9,068 nt of DNA from an uncultured Roseateles sp. (GCA_946480605.1 CAMLKW010000185.1:1-9068); one strand, 5' to 3'. Numbered from the stretch's first letter, positions 1 through 6,718 are shown. Notes: a model not told the origin generated them from the sequence alone. A program made the numbers and translations.

Positions 1-1686
1 ATGAGCTACCAGCTCGCCGACGGCTGGACCGACGTGAAGTTCGTGCGCCCGGCGCATGGCCTCGTCGCGCTTCATGGTGCGGACATCGTGCCCGTCCAGG
101 CCCTGGGCCTGACGGCCGGCCGAGCGACGCAAGGCCATCGTTTCGAGGCCGCGCAGGCCACGATCAGCGTCGACACCGCCGACAGCTATGCCACGCAGCT
201 GCGCGAGCAAGGCGCCGTCATCGCCAGCTTCGCCGAACGCCGCGCCGAGATCGCGCGCCAGCTGAAGGGCAATGCCGAGGCGCTGAGCCTGACACCGATC
301 GACGACGACGCACTGCTGGACGAAGTGACGGCCCTCGTCGAGCGCCCCAACGTGTTGACCTGCGCGTTCGAGGCCGAGTTCCTCGCGGTGCCGCAGGAGT
401 GCCTCATCCTGACGATGAAGGCCAACCAGAAGTACTTCCCGCTGCTGGATTCGAATGGCAAGCTGACGCGCCATTTCCTGGTCGTCAGCAACATCGCCCC
501 CGCCGACGCCAGCGCCGTCGTGCAAGGCAACGAGCGCGTCGTGCGCCCGCGCCTGGCGGACGCCAAGTTCTTCTTCGACCAGGACCGCAAGAAGAAGCTC
601 GAAGACCGCGTGCCGGGCCTGGCCAAGGTCGTCTACCACGGCAAGCTGGGCAGCCAGGGCGAGCGCGCCGAGCGCGTGCAGGCGATTGCGCATGCCATCG
701 TCAACCAGCTCAGCATGGCCACGCTGCCGTACACGGTCGAGGCCGACGACGAGTTCAAGGTGCTCGACAGCAAGGTCAAGCAGGCCGCGCTGCTGGCCAA
801 ATGCGACCTGCTGACCGACATGGTCGGCGAGTTCCCCGAGCTGCAGGGCATCATGGGCGGCTACTACGCCCGCCACGAGGGCCTGCGCGACGGCGTCGCC
901 ATCGCCATCGAGGACCACTACAAGCCCCGCTTCGCCGGCGACGCACTGCCGCGCAACCACACCGGCACCGTCGTGGCGCTGGCCGACAAGCTGGAGACGC
1001 TGGTGGGCCTGTTCGGCATCGGCCAGCTGCCGACCGGCGACAAGGACCCGTTCGCGCTGCGCCGCCACGCGCTGGGCGTCATCCGCATCCTCGTCGAGAA
1101 GAACCTGCCGCTGGAGCTGCCCGCGCTGATCGATGCCGCCGTGCCGGCCTTCGGCGAGCTGATCGCGAACCCGCGCGAGGCGTTGCTGAGCTTCTTTGCC
1201 GACCGCCTGGCCGTGAGCCTGCGCGACCAGGGCTACAGCGCCCAGGAAGTCGACGCCGTGCTGGCGCTCAACCCCACGCGCCTGGGCGATGTGCCCAAGC
1301 GCCTGCTGGCCGTGCGCGCTTTCGCGGCCTTGGCTGAGGCCGCCTCGCTGGCCGCCGCCAACAAGCGCGTCGGCAACATCCTGAAGAAGATCGACGGCGA
1401 ACTGCCCACCGAGGTGAAGTCCGATCTGCTGAGAGAACCCGCTGAGCAAGCCCTGGCACATCAACTTGCCTTCGTGGCGCCTGACGCTGACCGCTTGTTC
1501 GAGCAGCACGACTACACCGGCTCGCTGAAGACCCTGGCCGCGCTGAAAGGCCCGGTCGACGCGTTCTTCGACGATGTGATGGTCAACGCCGAAGACCCGG
1601 CCCTGCGCGCCAACCGCCTCGCGCTGCTGGGCCGTCTGCACGCCGCCATGAACCGCGTCGCCGACCTGTCGCGCCTGGCCAGCTGA
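1..1686 (+). CDS. glyS: Glycine--tRNA ligase beta subunit, 5'-truncated by the window edge
   Basis: This is the beta subunit of the bacterial alpha2beta2 glycyl-tRNA synthetase, which charges tRNA-Gly in the cytoplasm; the beta chain mainly handles tRNA recognition. The 561 visible residues begin inside the protein. The opening stretch with FVRPAHGLVALHG corresponds to roughly residue 140 of full-length GlyS, which is about 690-700 residues, so the ATG at position 1 is an internal Met and the true start lies upstream. The middle part (about residues 250-360) resembles the HD-like region, with KCDLLTDMVGEFPELQG followed by ALADKLETLVGLFGIGQLP and GDKDPFALRR. The C-terminal part (about 380-561) is the DALR-type anticodon-binding domain, with NRVGNILKK and a final helical segment RANRLALLGRLHAAMNRVAD. 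A gmhB-like gene follows after 11 bp. No frameshift or internal stop is seen. glyQ is expected just upstream of the window. Confidence 0.97.
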   Translation: MSYQLADGWTDVKFVRPAHGLVALHGADIVPVQALGLTAGRATQGHRFEAAQATISVDTADSYATQLREQGAVIASFAERRAEIARQLKGNAEALSLTPIDDDALLDEVTALVERPNVLTCAFEAEFLAVPQECLILTMKANQKYFPLLDSNGKLTRHFLVVSNIAPADASAVVQGNERVVRPRLADAKFFFDQDRKKKLEDRVPGLAKVVYHGKLGSQGERAERVQAIAHAIVNQLSMATLPYTVEADDEFKVLDSKVKQAALLAKCDLLTDMVGEFPELQGIMGGYYARHEGLRDGVAIAIEDHYKPRFAGDALPRNHTGTVVALADKLETLVGLFGIGQLPTGDKDPFALRRHALGVIRILVEKNLPLELPALIDAAVPAFGELIANPREALLSFFADRLAVSLRDQGYSAQEVDAVLALNPTRLGDVPKRLLAVRAFAALAEAASLAAANKRVGNILKKIDGELPTEVKSDLLREPAEQALAHQLAFVAPDADRLFEQHDYTGSLKTLAALKGPVDAFFDDVMVNAEDPALRANRLALLGRLHAAMNRVADLSRLAS

Positions 1687-1697
1687 GCACCTGACCG

Positions 1698-2342
1698 ATG
1701 CCGCGCAACGAGCCCGTGCACATGAAGCTGGTCATCCTCGGCCGGGATGGCACGCTCAACCGCTACCGCGACGACCACGTCAAGGCCCCCGAGGAGCTGG
1801 ACCCGCTGCCGGGCGCGATGGAGGCCGTCGCGCGGCTGAACCACGCCGGCTGGCATACGGTGCTGGCGACCAACCAGGCCGGCATCGGCCGCGGCCTGCT
1901 GGACATGGCGTCGCTGAACGCCGTGCACCTGCGGCTGAACCAGTTGCTGGCCGAGAAGGGCGGGCGGCTGGACGCCGCCTTCTTCTGCCCGCACACGCCG
2001 GAGGAAGGCTGCGACTGCCGCAAGCCGCTGCCCGGCCTCATCAAGCAGATCGGCGAGCGCTTCGATGTCGAGCTGCCCGAGGTCCACATGGTCGGCGCGT
2101 CGCTGACCGACCTGCTGACCGCCAAGGCCGCGGGCTGCATCCCCCACCTGGTGCTGACCGGCCCGCTGGGTTATCTCGAAGCCGGCCAACTGGCCGAGCT
2201 GCTGGTGGCCGTGCCGCATGCGCGCGTGCACGATGACCTGGCATCCTGTGCCGAAGCCATCGTCCAGGAGGAGCGTCGCCGTGTCGCCGAGCAGCGCGGC
2301 CAGACCCTGGCACCCGATACCCAGGCCGGAGACCTGTTCTGA
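1698..2342 (+). CDS. GmhB-like HAD-IIIA family protein with degenerate active site (probable pseudoenzyme)
   Basis: The fold is that of D-glycero-beta-D-manno-heptose-1,7-bisphosphate 7-phosphatase (GmhB), an enzyme of LPS heptose synthesis. Residues below count from ATG 1698. HAD motif I reads LVILGRDGTLN: the nucleophilic first Asp of DxD is Gly15 (codon ggc, 1740-1742), while the acid/base Asp17 remains. Motif II Thr58 (ATNQAGIGRG), the zinc-binding Cys97-x-His99 and Cys105-x-Cys107, and motif III Lys109 are intact. Motif IV, normally VGD, reads VGA (Ala134, 2097-2099), removing a magnesium ligand. Loss of two catalytic Asp residues with the fold and zinc site retained suggests no phosphatase activity, hence no gene symbol. 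The start is uncertain: ATG 1722 gives the family-typical N-terminus MKLVIL, ATG 1698 adds eight residues, and neither has a clear ribosome binding site. The gene lies 11 bp after glyS and overlaps the plsC start by 1 bp (TGATG), suggesting translational coupling. Confidence 0.9.
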   Translation: MPRNEPVHMKLVILGRDGTLNRYRDDHVKAPEELDPLPGAMEAVARLNHAGWHTVLATNQAGIGRGLLDMASLNAVHLRLNQLLAEKGGRLDAAFFCPHTPEEGCDCRKPLPGLIKQIGERFDVELPEVHMVGASLTDLLTAKAAGCIPHLVLTGPLGYLEAGQLAELLVAVPHARVHDDLASCAEAIVQEERRRVAEQRGQTLAPDTQAGDLF

Positions 2343-3136
2343 TGTCCACGTTGTTGAGCGCCATCCGCTCGCTGATCTTTGTCCTCGTCCTGATCGTGAC
2401 GGTGATCCCCTGGGCGATGGGCGTGCTGCTGCTGTCCATCTTCCGCCGCGGCGACCCGGTGTACTGGGCCTGCGCCGGCTGGCTCAAGGTCGCCATCTGG
2501 AGCGCGCGCTGGATCTGCGGCATCCGCTGGCGCATCACTGGGGCTGAGAACCTGCCGCCCGCCGAGGACCGCCGCGCCGGCGTCGTGCTGCTGTCCAAGC
2601 ACCAGAGTACCTGGGAGACCTTCGCCTACCCCGCGCTGCTGAGCCATCCGCTGGCCTACGTGTTCAAGCGCGAACTGCTGTACGTGCCCTTCTTCGGCTG
2701 GGCAATGGCGCGCATGGACATGATCCACATCGACCGCGGCCGCCGCACCGAGGCCTGGAACAAGGTGCTGAAGCAGGGCAAGCGCCTGGGCGCGCAGGGC
2801 AACTGGGTCATCATGTTCCCGGAAGGCACGCGCATCGCGCGCGGCGAGGTCGGCGACTACAAGACCGGCGGCACCCGCCTGGCCATCGAGGCCGGCCTGC
2901 CCGTCGTGCCCATCGCCGCGACGGCCGCACGCTGCTGGCCGCGCAAGAGCTTTCTGCTGAAACCGGGCGTCGTGGACATTTCCATCGGCAAGCAGATCCG
3001 CCCCGAAGGCCGCGAGCCGGGCGATCTGATGCGCGAAGTGAAGGACTGGATCGAGAGCGAGATGCGCCGCCTCGACCCGGAGGCCTACACCAACCCTTCG
3101 CCCGCCGGCGTCGCCGGCACCGCCAACCAGCACTGA
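2342..3136 (+). CDS. plsC: 1-acyl-sn-glycerol-3-phosphate acyltransferase family protein (PlsC-like)
   Basis: This 264-residue membrane-associated acyltransferase probably transfers an acyl chain to lysophosphatidic acid to form phosphatidic acid in phospholipid synthesis. An N-terminal hydrophobic segment (about residues 9-33, LIFVLVLIVTVIPWAMGVLL) would anchor it in the inner membrane. The catalytic block I reads KHQSTWETF with His87; the acidic residue of the HX4D motif is Glu92. Block II is FKRELLYVPFFGW and block III is FPEGTR (159-164). VPIA follows as the usual block IV. GGAG at 2328-2331 lies 10 bases before the ATG, and the start overlaps the stop of the preceding gene (TGATG). The next gene begins 5 bp after the stop. 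PlsC paralogues are common in this order and some acylate other lysophospholipids or lipids, so the exact substrate is inferred from family only. Confidence 0.93.
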   Translation: MSTLLSAIRSLIFVLVLIVTVIPWAMGVLLLSIFRRGDPVYWACAGWLKVAIWSARWICGIRWRITGAENLPPAEDRRAGVVLLSKHQSTWETFAYPALLSHPLAYVFKRELLYVPFFGWAMARMDMIHIDRGRRTEAWNKVLKQGKRLGAQGNWVIMFPEGTRIARGEVGDYKTGGTRLAIEAGLPVVPIAATAARCWPRKSFLLKPGVVDISIGKQIRPEGREPGDLMREVKDWIESEMRRLDPEAYTNPSPAGVAGTANQH

Positions 3137-3141
3137 AACCC

Positions 3142-3951
3142 ATGCCGCCCAAGCGCCCGGCACCGCTCCTGCACGACAGCCAGCTGTCGCTGTTCGACGT
3201 GGCGCCGGAGATCACGCCCGCCGAGCCCGGCGCACCGCGCTCGCGCCGCGAGCTGTGGCTGGGCCAGCACCGCGTGGGCTACGAACTGAAGCGCGCACGC
3301 CGCCGCTCCATCGGCTTCGTCGTCGGCCCGCAGGGCTTGCGCGTCAGCGCGCCACGCTGGGTGCCCATCGCCGAGATCGAGCGCGCGCTGCATCACAAGG
3401 GCGACTGGATATTGCGCAAGCTGGTCGAGCAGCGCGAGCGCCAGCAGCGCATCCAGGCCTCACGCATCGAGTGGCTGGACGGCGGTCGCGTGCCCTATCT
3501 GGGCGAGGCGTTGACGCTGGTGCTGGCGCCCGCCGAGCGCGAAGTCGTGTGGGACGGCGCCGCGCGCGAGCTGCGCCTGCCGCTGCCCGGTGGTGCGTCG
3601 GCCGAGCAGGTGCGCGACCTGGCGCAGTCCTGGCTGCAGGCGCGCGCGAAAGAGGACTTCCTGCCGCGCTGCCGGCATTTCGCCGACCAGCTCGGCGTGG
3701 CGATGAAGTCGCTGCGCCTGTCATCCGCCCAGACCCGCTGGGGCAGCGCCAGCGCGGACGGCTCCATCCGCCTGAACTGGCGGCTCATCCATTTCGCGCC
3801 GGCCATCATCGATTACGTCGTCGCCCATGAACTCGCCCACCTGCGCGAGATGAACCACAGCCCCGCGTTCTGGGACACCGTGCGCTCCGTGCTGCCCGAC
3901 TTCGAGCGCTCGCGCGACGCGCTGCGCGAAGAGTCCATCGTGGCGCAGTGA
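3142..3951 (+). CDS. YgjP/SprT-like zinc metalloprotease (M48-type) with N-terminal QLSLF motif
   Basis: This 269-residue protein belongs to the YgjP-like (DUF45) metallopeptidases. The zinc site is HELAH with His229, Glu230 and His233, and a third ligand at His239 (EMNHSPAFW). That spacing and the preceding RWGSASADGSIRLNW segment are hallmarks of the family. The region from about residue 30 to 130 forms the usual N-terminal part (RRSIGFVVGPQGLRVSAPRW). Before it is a Pro-rich, probably disordered tail of about 30 residues containing SQLSLFDV. QLSLF (residues 14-18) matches the bacterial beta-clamp-binding consensus QL[S/D]LF. YgjP substrates are poorly known; related zincin families (Spartan/SprT, Wss1) cut DNA-protein crosslinks, so a replication-linked role is an inference. 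The ATG lies 5 bp after the plsC stop with no clear ribosome binding site, so translation is probably coupled. It is the last gene before the terminator at 4086. Confidence 0.9.
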   Translation: MPPKRPAPLLHDSQLSLFDVAPEITPAEPGAPRSRRELWLGQHRVGYELKRARRRSIGFVVGPQGLRVSAPRWVPIAEIERALHHKGDWILRKLVEQRERQQRIQASRIEWLDGGRVPYLGEALTLVLAPAEREVVWDGAARELRLPLPGGASAEQVRDLAQSWLQARAKEDFLPRCRHFADQLGVAMKSLRLSSAQTRWGSASADGSIRLNWRLIHFAPAIIDYVVAHELAHLREMNHSPAFWDTVRSVLPDFERSRDALREESIVAQ

Positions 3952-4085
3952 GCCGCGTGTGAATATTCCCGCGCCCGCATGGCCGCGGCGCGCTCACGTT
4001 CAGCAACACTTCGGCCCAACGCTGTCATCACAGGTGCCCAGGCCGGTCCAGCCGGTGGGAGCAGAGGCACCGGGCTGAGCCGAAC
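3952..4085 (+). other. Gene-free 3' stretch between the metalloprotease gene and its terminator
   Basis: About 134 bp with no convincing reading frame. It contains GGTGCC (4033-4038), able to pair with GGCACC (4066-4071), and an inner CCGG/CCGG pair (4043-4046 with 4052-4055), so a branched or nested hairpin is possible. A shorter GC hairpin may form near 3970-3991. It matches no riboswitch or small RNA that I recognise. It is most simply a long 3' untranslated region. Confidence 0.4.
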
Positions 4086-4124
4086 CGCCGCCGCACGATC
4101 CCCATCGTCGGCGGCGTTTCTTTT
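4086..4124 (+). terminator. Rho-independent terminator closing the glyS-to-metalloprotease unit
   Basis: A GC-rich stem is formed by CGCCGCCG (4086-4093) plus ACGAT (4095-4099), pairing with ATCGT (4104-4108) plus CGGCGGCG (4109-4116). There is one bulged C (4094) and a CCCC loop (4100-4103). The 13-bp stem is followed directly by TTTCTTTT (4117-4124), so it acts on the + strand. There is no T tract on the other strand. Confidence 0.9.
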
Positions 4125-4147
4125 GGCACCAGGATGATGCGTGCCGG

Positions 4148-5110
4148 GTGCACAATCGTTCGGCAGTGCCTCAGCTCCCCCGATCCCGCGCCACGGCGTC
4201 GCCCCTCACCTCAGCAGGCCGCGTAACGCGCCGCCTCATCGTGCAGGCGCCGCTGCTGGCCGTGGCGGGTGCGCAGGCGGCGCCGCCGCTGAAGGTGGTC
4301 TACCCGGCCCCGGAGTCCCCGCAGGACCACCGCTCGCTGGACCTGGTCGCGCTGCTGCGGGCGGCGCTGCAACGCACCGAGGCCAGCCATGGCCCTTTCG
4401 AGCTGGCGCCGGCACAGACCGCCGCCAGCGAGGATCGCCAGTTGCTCAGCATGGAACAGGGCCGGCTGCCCAACGTGGTCTGGGCCTCCTCCACCCCGGA
4501 GCGCGAGCAGCGCCTGCGGGCCATACGCATCCCGCTGCGCAAGGGCCTGCTGGGTTTTCGCATCGCGCTGATCCACCGCGACCGCCAGGCCCAGTTCCGC
4601 CGCATCCGCACGGTGGCCGACCTGCGCGCCTACGCGCTGGGGCAGGGGCCCAACTGGCCCGAGGCGCAGATGTACCGGCGACTGGGCTTCCAGGTGCAGA
4701 CGGGCAACTACGAGGCCTTGTTCCGCATGCTGGTCAGCGGTCGCTTCGACCTCTTCCCGCGCGGCGTCAACGAGGTCTTCGGCGAACTCGCCGCCCGCCA
4801 GGCCGACCTGCCCGAGCTGGCCATCGAGGAATCGCTGCTGATCCACTATCCCCTGCCCTACTACTTCTTCGTCAGCCGCGACAACGCGGGCCTGGCGCGC
4901 CGCATCGAGCAAGGCCTGCGGGCCATGCTGCAGGACGGCAGCTTCGACGCCCATTTCTGGCACCACCACGGCGAGGCGCTGCGCCAGGCCCGCCTGGGCG
5001 AGCGGCGCGTGCTGCGGCTGGACAACCCGCTGCTGCCGCCCGACACGCCGCTGCGCGACGGCCGGCTCTGGTTCGACCCGAAGGCGGCTCAGCCCGCCCG
5101 GAAGCGGTAG
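4148..5110 (+). CDS. Orphan periplasmic solute-binding-like protein (PBP2 fold), start uncertain
   Basis: The product looks like a type II periplasmic binding protein of the amino-acid-binding (SBP_bac_3) sort. Numbering from GTG 4148, residues 28-46 (RRLIVQAPLLAVAGAQA) form a signal peptide with likely cleavage after AQA near residue 46. The mature part has the first lobe opening LKVVYPAPES, the hinge region IRTVADLRAYALGQGPNWPE, and the C-terminal YYFFVSRDNAGLARRIEQGL with DGSFDAHFWHHH. The TRR before the hydrophobic stretch is weakly Tat-like. GTG 4148, GTG 4166 and GTG 4241 are all possible starts and none has a good ribosome binding site. A -10-like CACAAT at 4151-4156 would exclude GTG 4148 if real. 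No permease or ATPase gene is adjacent, so the protein may serve sensing or a distant transporter. The gene follows a terminator, so it has its own promoter, and its last 22 bp overlap the opposite-strand hydrolase gene. Confidence 0.8.
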   Translation: MHNRSAVPQLPRSRATASPLTSAGRVTRRLIVQAPLLAVAGAQAAPPLKVVYPAPESPQDHRSLDLVALLRAALQRTEASHGPFELAPAQTAASEDRQLLSMEQGRLPNVVWASSTPEREQRLRAIRIPLRKGLLGFRIALIHRDRQAQFRRIRTVADLRAYALGQGPNWPEAQMYRRLGFQVQTGNYEALFRMLVSGRFDLFPRGVNEVFGELAARQADLPELAIEESLLIHYPLPYYFFVSRDNAGLARRIEQGLRAMLQDGSFDAHFWHHHGEALRQARLGERRVLRLDNPLLPPDTPLRDGRLWFDPKAAQPARKR

Positions 5111-6147
5111 ACGCCGTCGGCGCCCAGCTCGCGCTGCAGTTCGCCCTTCAGCCACAGCGCGTGCAGGTGGGCGATGGCCTCGCCCATCGCGAACGTGGTC
5201 TGGTGCAGGTCCAGCTTGCGCTTGAACAGCACCGTCAGCAATCCGGCCGCATGGGTGGGTTCCGCGCGGCAGGCCGCCATCACCTCGGCCAGGCGCTCGT
5301 CGTGGTGCTCGCGCAATTGGGCTATGCGCTGATGCAGGCCCGTGAACGGCTTGCCATGCGAGGGCAACACCAGCGCATCGGCCGGCAGCTCCAGGTAGCG
5401 CCGCAGTGACTGCAGGTACAGCGTCAGCGGATCGGCCTCGGGCTCCACGTCGACGACCGACACGTTGGTGGAGATGCGCGGCAGCACCATGTCGCCGGAG
5501 ATCAACAGCTTCGCCTCCTCGCAGAACAGGCTGATGTGCTCGGGCGCATGGCCATAGCCGGCGATGCAGCGCCAGGTGCGGCCGCCGATCTGCACCTCGG
5601 TGCCATCCATCAGCCGGCGGTAGCTGGCCGGCACGGCCGGCACCATCTTCGGGTAGTAGTCGGCACGGGCGCGGATCTTGTCCAGCGAGTCCGGGTCGCT
5701 CAGCCCGTGGCTGCCGAAGAAGGCCGCGGCCGACGCGCCGCCCATGCCCACCGTGGAGCCGCTGGCCAGCCGCGCCAGGTTGAAGTCGGTCGCGCTCATC
5801 CACAGGCGACAGTTCCACTTCTCGGTCAGCCAGTGCGCCAGGCCCAGGTGGTCGGGGTGGAAATGCGTGGCCATGACGCGCAGCACCGGCAGACCGTCCA
5901 GTCGCTCGGCAAAAACCGTCTCCCAGTTCGCCCGCGTGTCGTCGCTGGTGATGCCGCAATCCACGATGGTCCAGCCCTCGCGGCCGTCGATGCGGTCGCG
6001 AAGCAGCCACAGGTTGATGTGGTCCAGCGCAAACGGCAGGCCCATGCGCACCCAGCGCAGGCCGGGCGCGAGGTCCAGCGCCTCGCCGGGCTGGGGCAGG
6101 GTTTCGCCCAGGGGGTAGTGGAGTTCGGATTCGCGTGGATTGCCCAT
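5089..6147 (-). CDS. Metallo-beta-lactamase-fold hydrolase with C-terminal winged-helix-like region
   Basis: This 352-residue cytoplasmic hydrolase has the full MBL metal site: THFHPDH (His95, His97, Asp99, His100), GYGHAPEH (His200), SGDM (Asp219) and PSHGKPF (His264). These provide the ligands for two metal ions, as in glyoxalase II and RNase Z-type proteins. Residues from about 275 to 352 form a helical tail (LHQTTFAMGEAIAHLHALWL, then VYRFRAG) like the winged-helix domain of LACTB2-type proteins. The segment 130-175 is an insertion between metal motifs and may shape the substrate pocket. There is no signal peptide. The substrate is unknown; a thioester or small ester is plausible because its divergent neighbour is a LiuR-like regulator of acyl-CoA metabolism. 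A palindromic operator lies only 13 bp before its ATG, so repression by that regulator is likely. No strong ribosome binding site is seen. Its 3' end overlaps the solute-binding gene by 22 bp. Confidence 0.92.
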   Translation of the reverse strand: MGNPRESELHYPLGETLPQPGEALDLAPGLRWVRMGLPFALDHINLWLLRDRIDGREGWTIVDCGITSDDTRANWETVFAERLDGLPVLRVMATHFHPDHLGLAHWLTEKWNCRLWMSATDFNLARLASGSTVGMGGASAAAFFGSHGLSDPDSLDKIRARADYYPKMVPAVPASYRRLMDGTEVQIGGRTWRCIAGYGHAPEHISLFCEEAKLLISGDMVLPRISTNVSVVDVEPEADPLTLYLQSLRRYLELPADALVLPSHGKPFTGLHQRIAQLREHHDERLAEVMAACRAEPTHAAGLLTVLFKRKLDLHQTTFAMGEAIAHLHALWLKGELQRELGADGVYRFRAG

Positions 6148-6160
6148 GGCCGCTCTAGAC

Positions 6161-6174
6161 TGACGTTTACGTCA
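6161..6174. promoter_or_regulatory. Perfect palindrome, probable operator of the MerR/LiuR-like regulator
   Basis: TGACGT-TT-ACGTCA is a perfect inverted repeat with 6-bp arms and a 2-bp spacer. It lies in the 40-bp gap between the divergent hydrolase and MerR-family genes, 13 bp from each ATG. ACGT-centred half-sites of this kind are known for LiuR-type MerR regulators. MerR proteins normally bind between -35 and -10 of a promoter with a long spacer, which fits the tight placement, but I cannot assign clear promoter boxes here. Confidence 0.7.
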
Positions 6175-6187
6175 ATTGAGTGTAGCC

Positions 6188-6601
6188 ATGCCCCCCCGCC
6201 GATCTGTCACCGCCGCGACCGAAGCGCCGCAGCCGACCTTCACGATCACGGAACTCGCCGCCGAGTTCGACATCACGCCCCGCGCCATCCGCTTCTACGA
6301 GGAGGCTGGCCTGCTGGAGCCCGGCCGAAAGGGTCGCAACCGCGTCTACACGCCGCGCGACCGCACGCGGCTGAAGCTGACGCTGCGCGGCAAGCGCCTG
6401 GGCCTGGCGCTGCAGGAGATCAAGCAACTGGTGGACATGTACGACAGCCAGGCCAGCGCCGCGCCGCAGCTGCGCGCCTTCCTGGGCATGCTGGCCCAGC
6501 ACCGCGAGCAGCTGGAGCAGCAGCGCGACGACATCGAGGTCACGCTGGCCGAGATCCAGCAGCACGAGAAGCGCTGCCGCGCACTGCTGGCCAAGGCCTG
6601 A
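6188..6601 (+). CDS. MerR family transcriptional regulator, LiuR-like
   Basis: This 137-residue DNA-binding regulator opens with a short flexible tail, then the MerR winged helix-turn-helix from about residue 18 (FTITELAAEFDITPRAIRFY, EEAGLLEPGRKGRNRVY). PRDRTRLKLTLRGKRLGLAL follows, ending in a dimerising coiled coil (HREQLEQQRDDIEVTLAEI). The RLKLTLRGKRLG segment is characteristic of LiuR-type regulators of branched-chain amino acid and fatty acid breakdown. There is no metal-sensing Cys cluster, only one Cys near the C-terminus, so metal or thiol sensing is unlikely and an acyl-CoA ligand is inferred. I chose ATG 6188 over TTG 6176 because the TTG sits beside the operator and adds nothing conserved. 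No Shine-Dalgarno is visible, so the transcript may be nearly leaderless. The gene is divergent from the MBL hydrolase and probably regulates it and itself through the palindrome at 6161-6174. No liu catabolic gene is in the window. Confidence 0.92.
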   Translation: MPPRRSVTAATEAPQPTFTITELAAEFDITPRAIRFYEEAGLLEPGRKGRNRVYTPRDRTRLKLTLRGKRLGLALQEIKQLVDMYDSQASAAPQLRAFLGMLAQHREQLEQQRDDIEVTLAEIQQHEKRCRALLAKA

Positions 6602-6718
6602 ATCCGCTCGACGGAAGTGTTTGATACTGCACGACCTGCGGGGCAAACCCTCGCCTTGGGGGATTGCCGGCCTGATTAGAGTGCGGCCTCCCCGCCCGCC
6701 CAAGAACAAGCTTTCAGC

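Noticed and set aside
2171..3163. 330-codon - strand open frame opposite plsC
   Set aside because: The opposite strand carries plsC with its HX4E and FPEGTR blocks; the antisense protein is compositionally biased and has no motifs.
4021..4085. A riboswitch or known small RNA in the gap after the metalloprotease
   Set aside because: I compared it from memory with TPP, cobalamin, SAH, GEMM, SRP RNA and 6S RNA features and found no match; it also precedes a terminator directly, without a downstream gene in the same unit.
4137..4223. Short frame from ATG 4137 (28 codons) as a leader peptide or the real start of the solute-binding gene
   Set aside because: It is out of frame with the solute-binding protein, ends quickly and encodes nothing recognisable. 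The AGG before it is weak support only.
4141..5409. Long + strand open frame of 422 codons in another frame
   Set aside because: It shadows the solute-binding gene and then runs antisense through the hydrolase gene. Its protein is low-complexity Arg/Ala/Gly/Pro without domain motifs, as expected from an off-frame reading of high-GC DNA.
4211..6010. 599-codon open frame on the - strand
   Set aside because: It is off-frame to the MBL hydrolase, which carries all metal-binding motifs in the other frame, and it extends antisense across the solute-binding gene with no recognisable domain.
6176..6187. TTG 6176 as the start of the MerR gene
   Set aside because: It lies immediately beside the operator and adds only four unconserved residues before ATG 6188.
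6638..6654. Hairpin GCGGGG-CAAA-CCC-T-CGC as a terminator after the MerR gene
   Set aside because: The stem is short and interrupted by a bulge, and no T tract follows.
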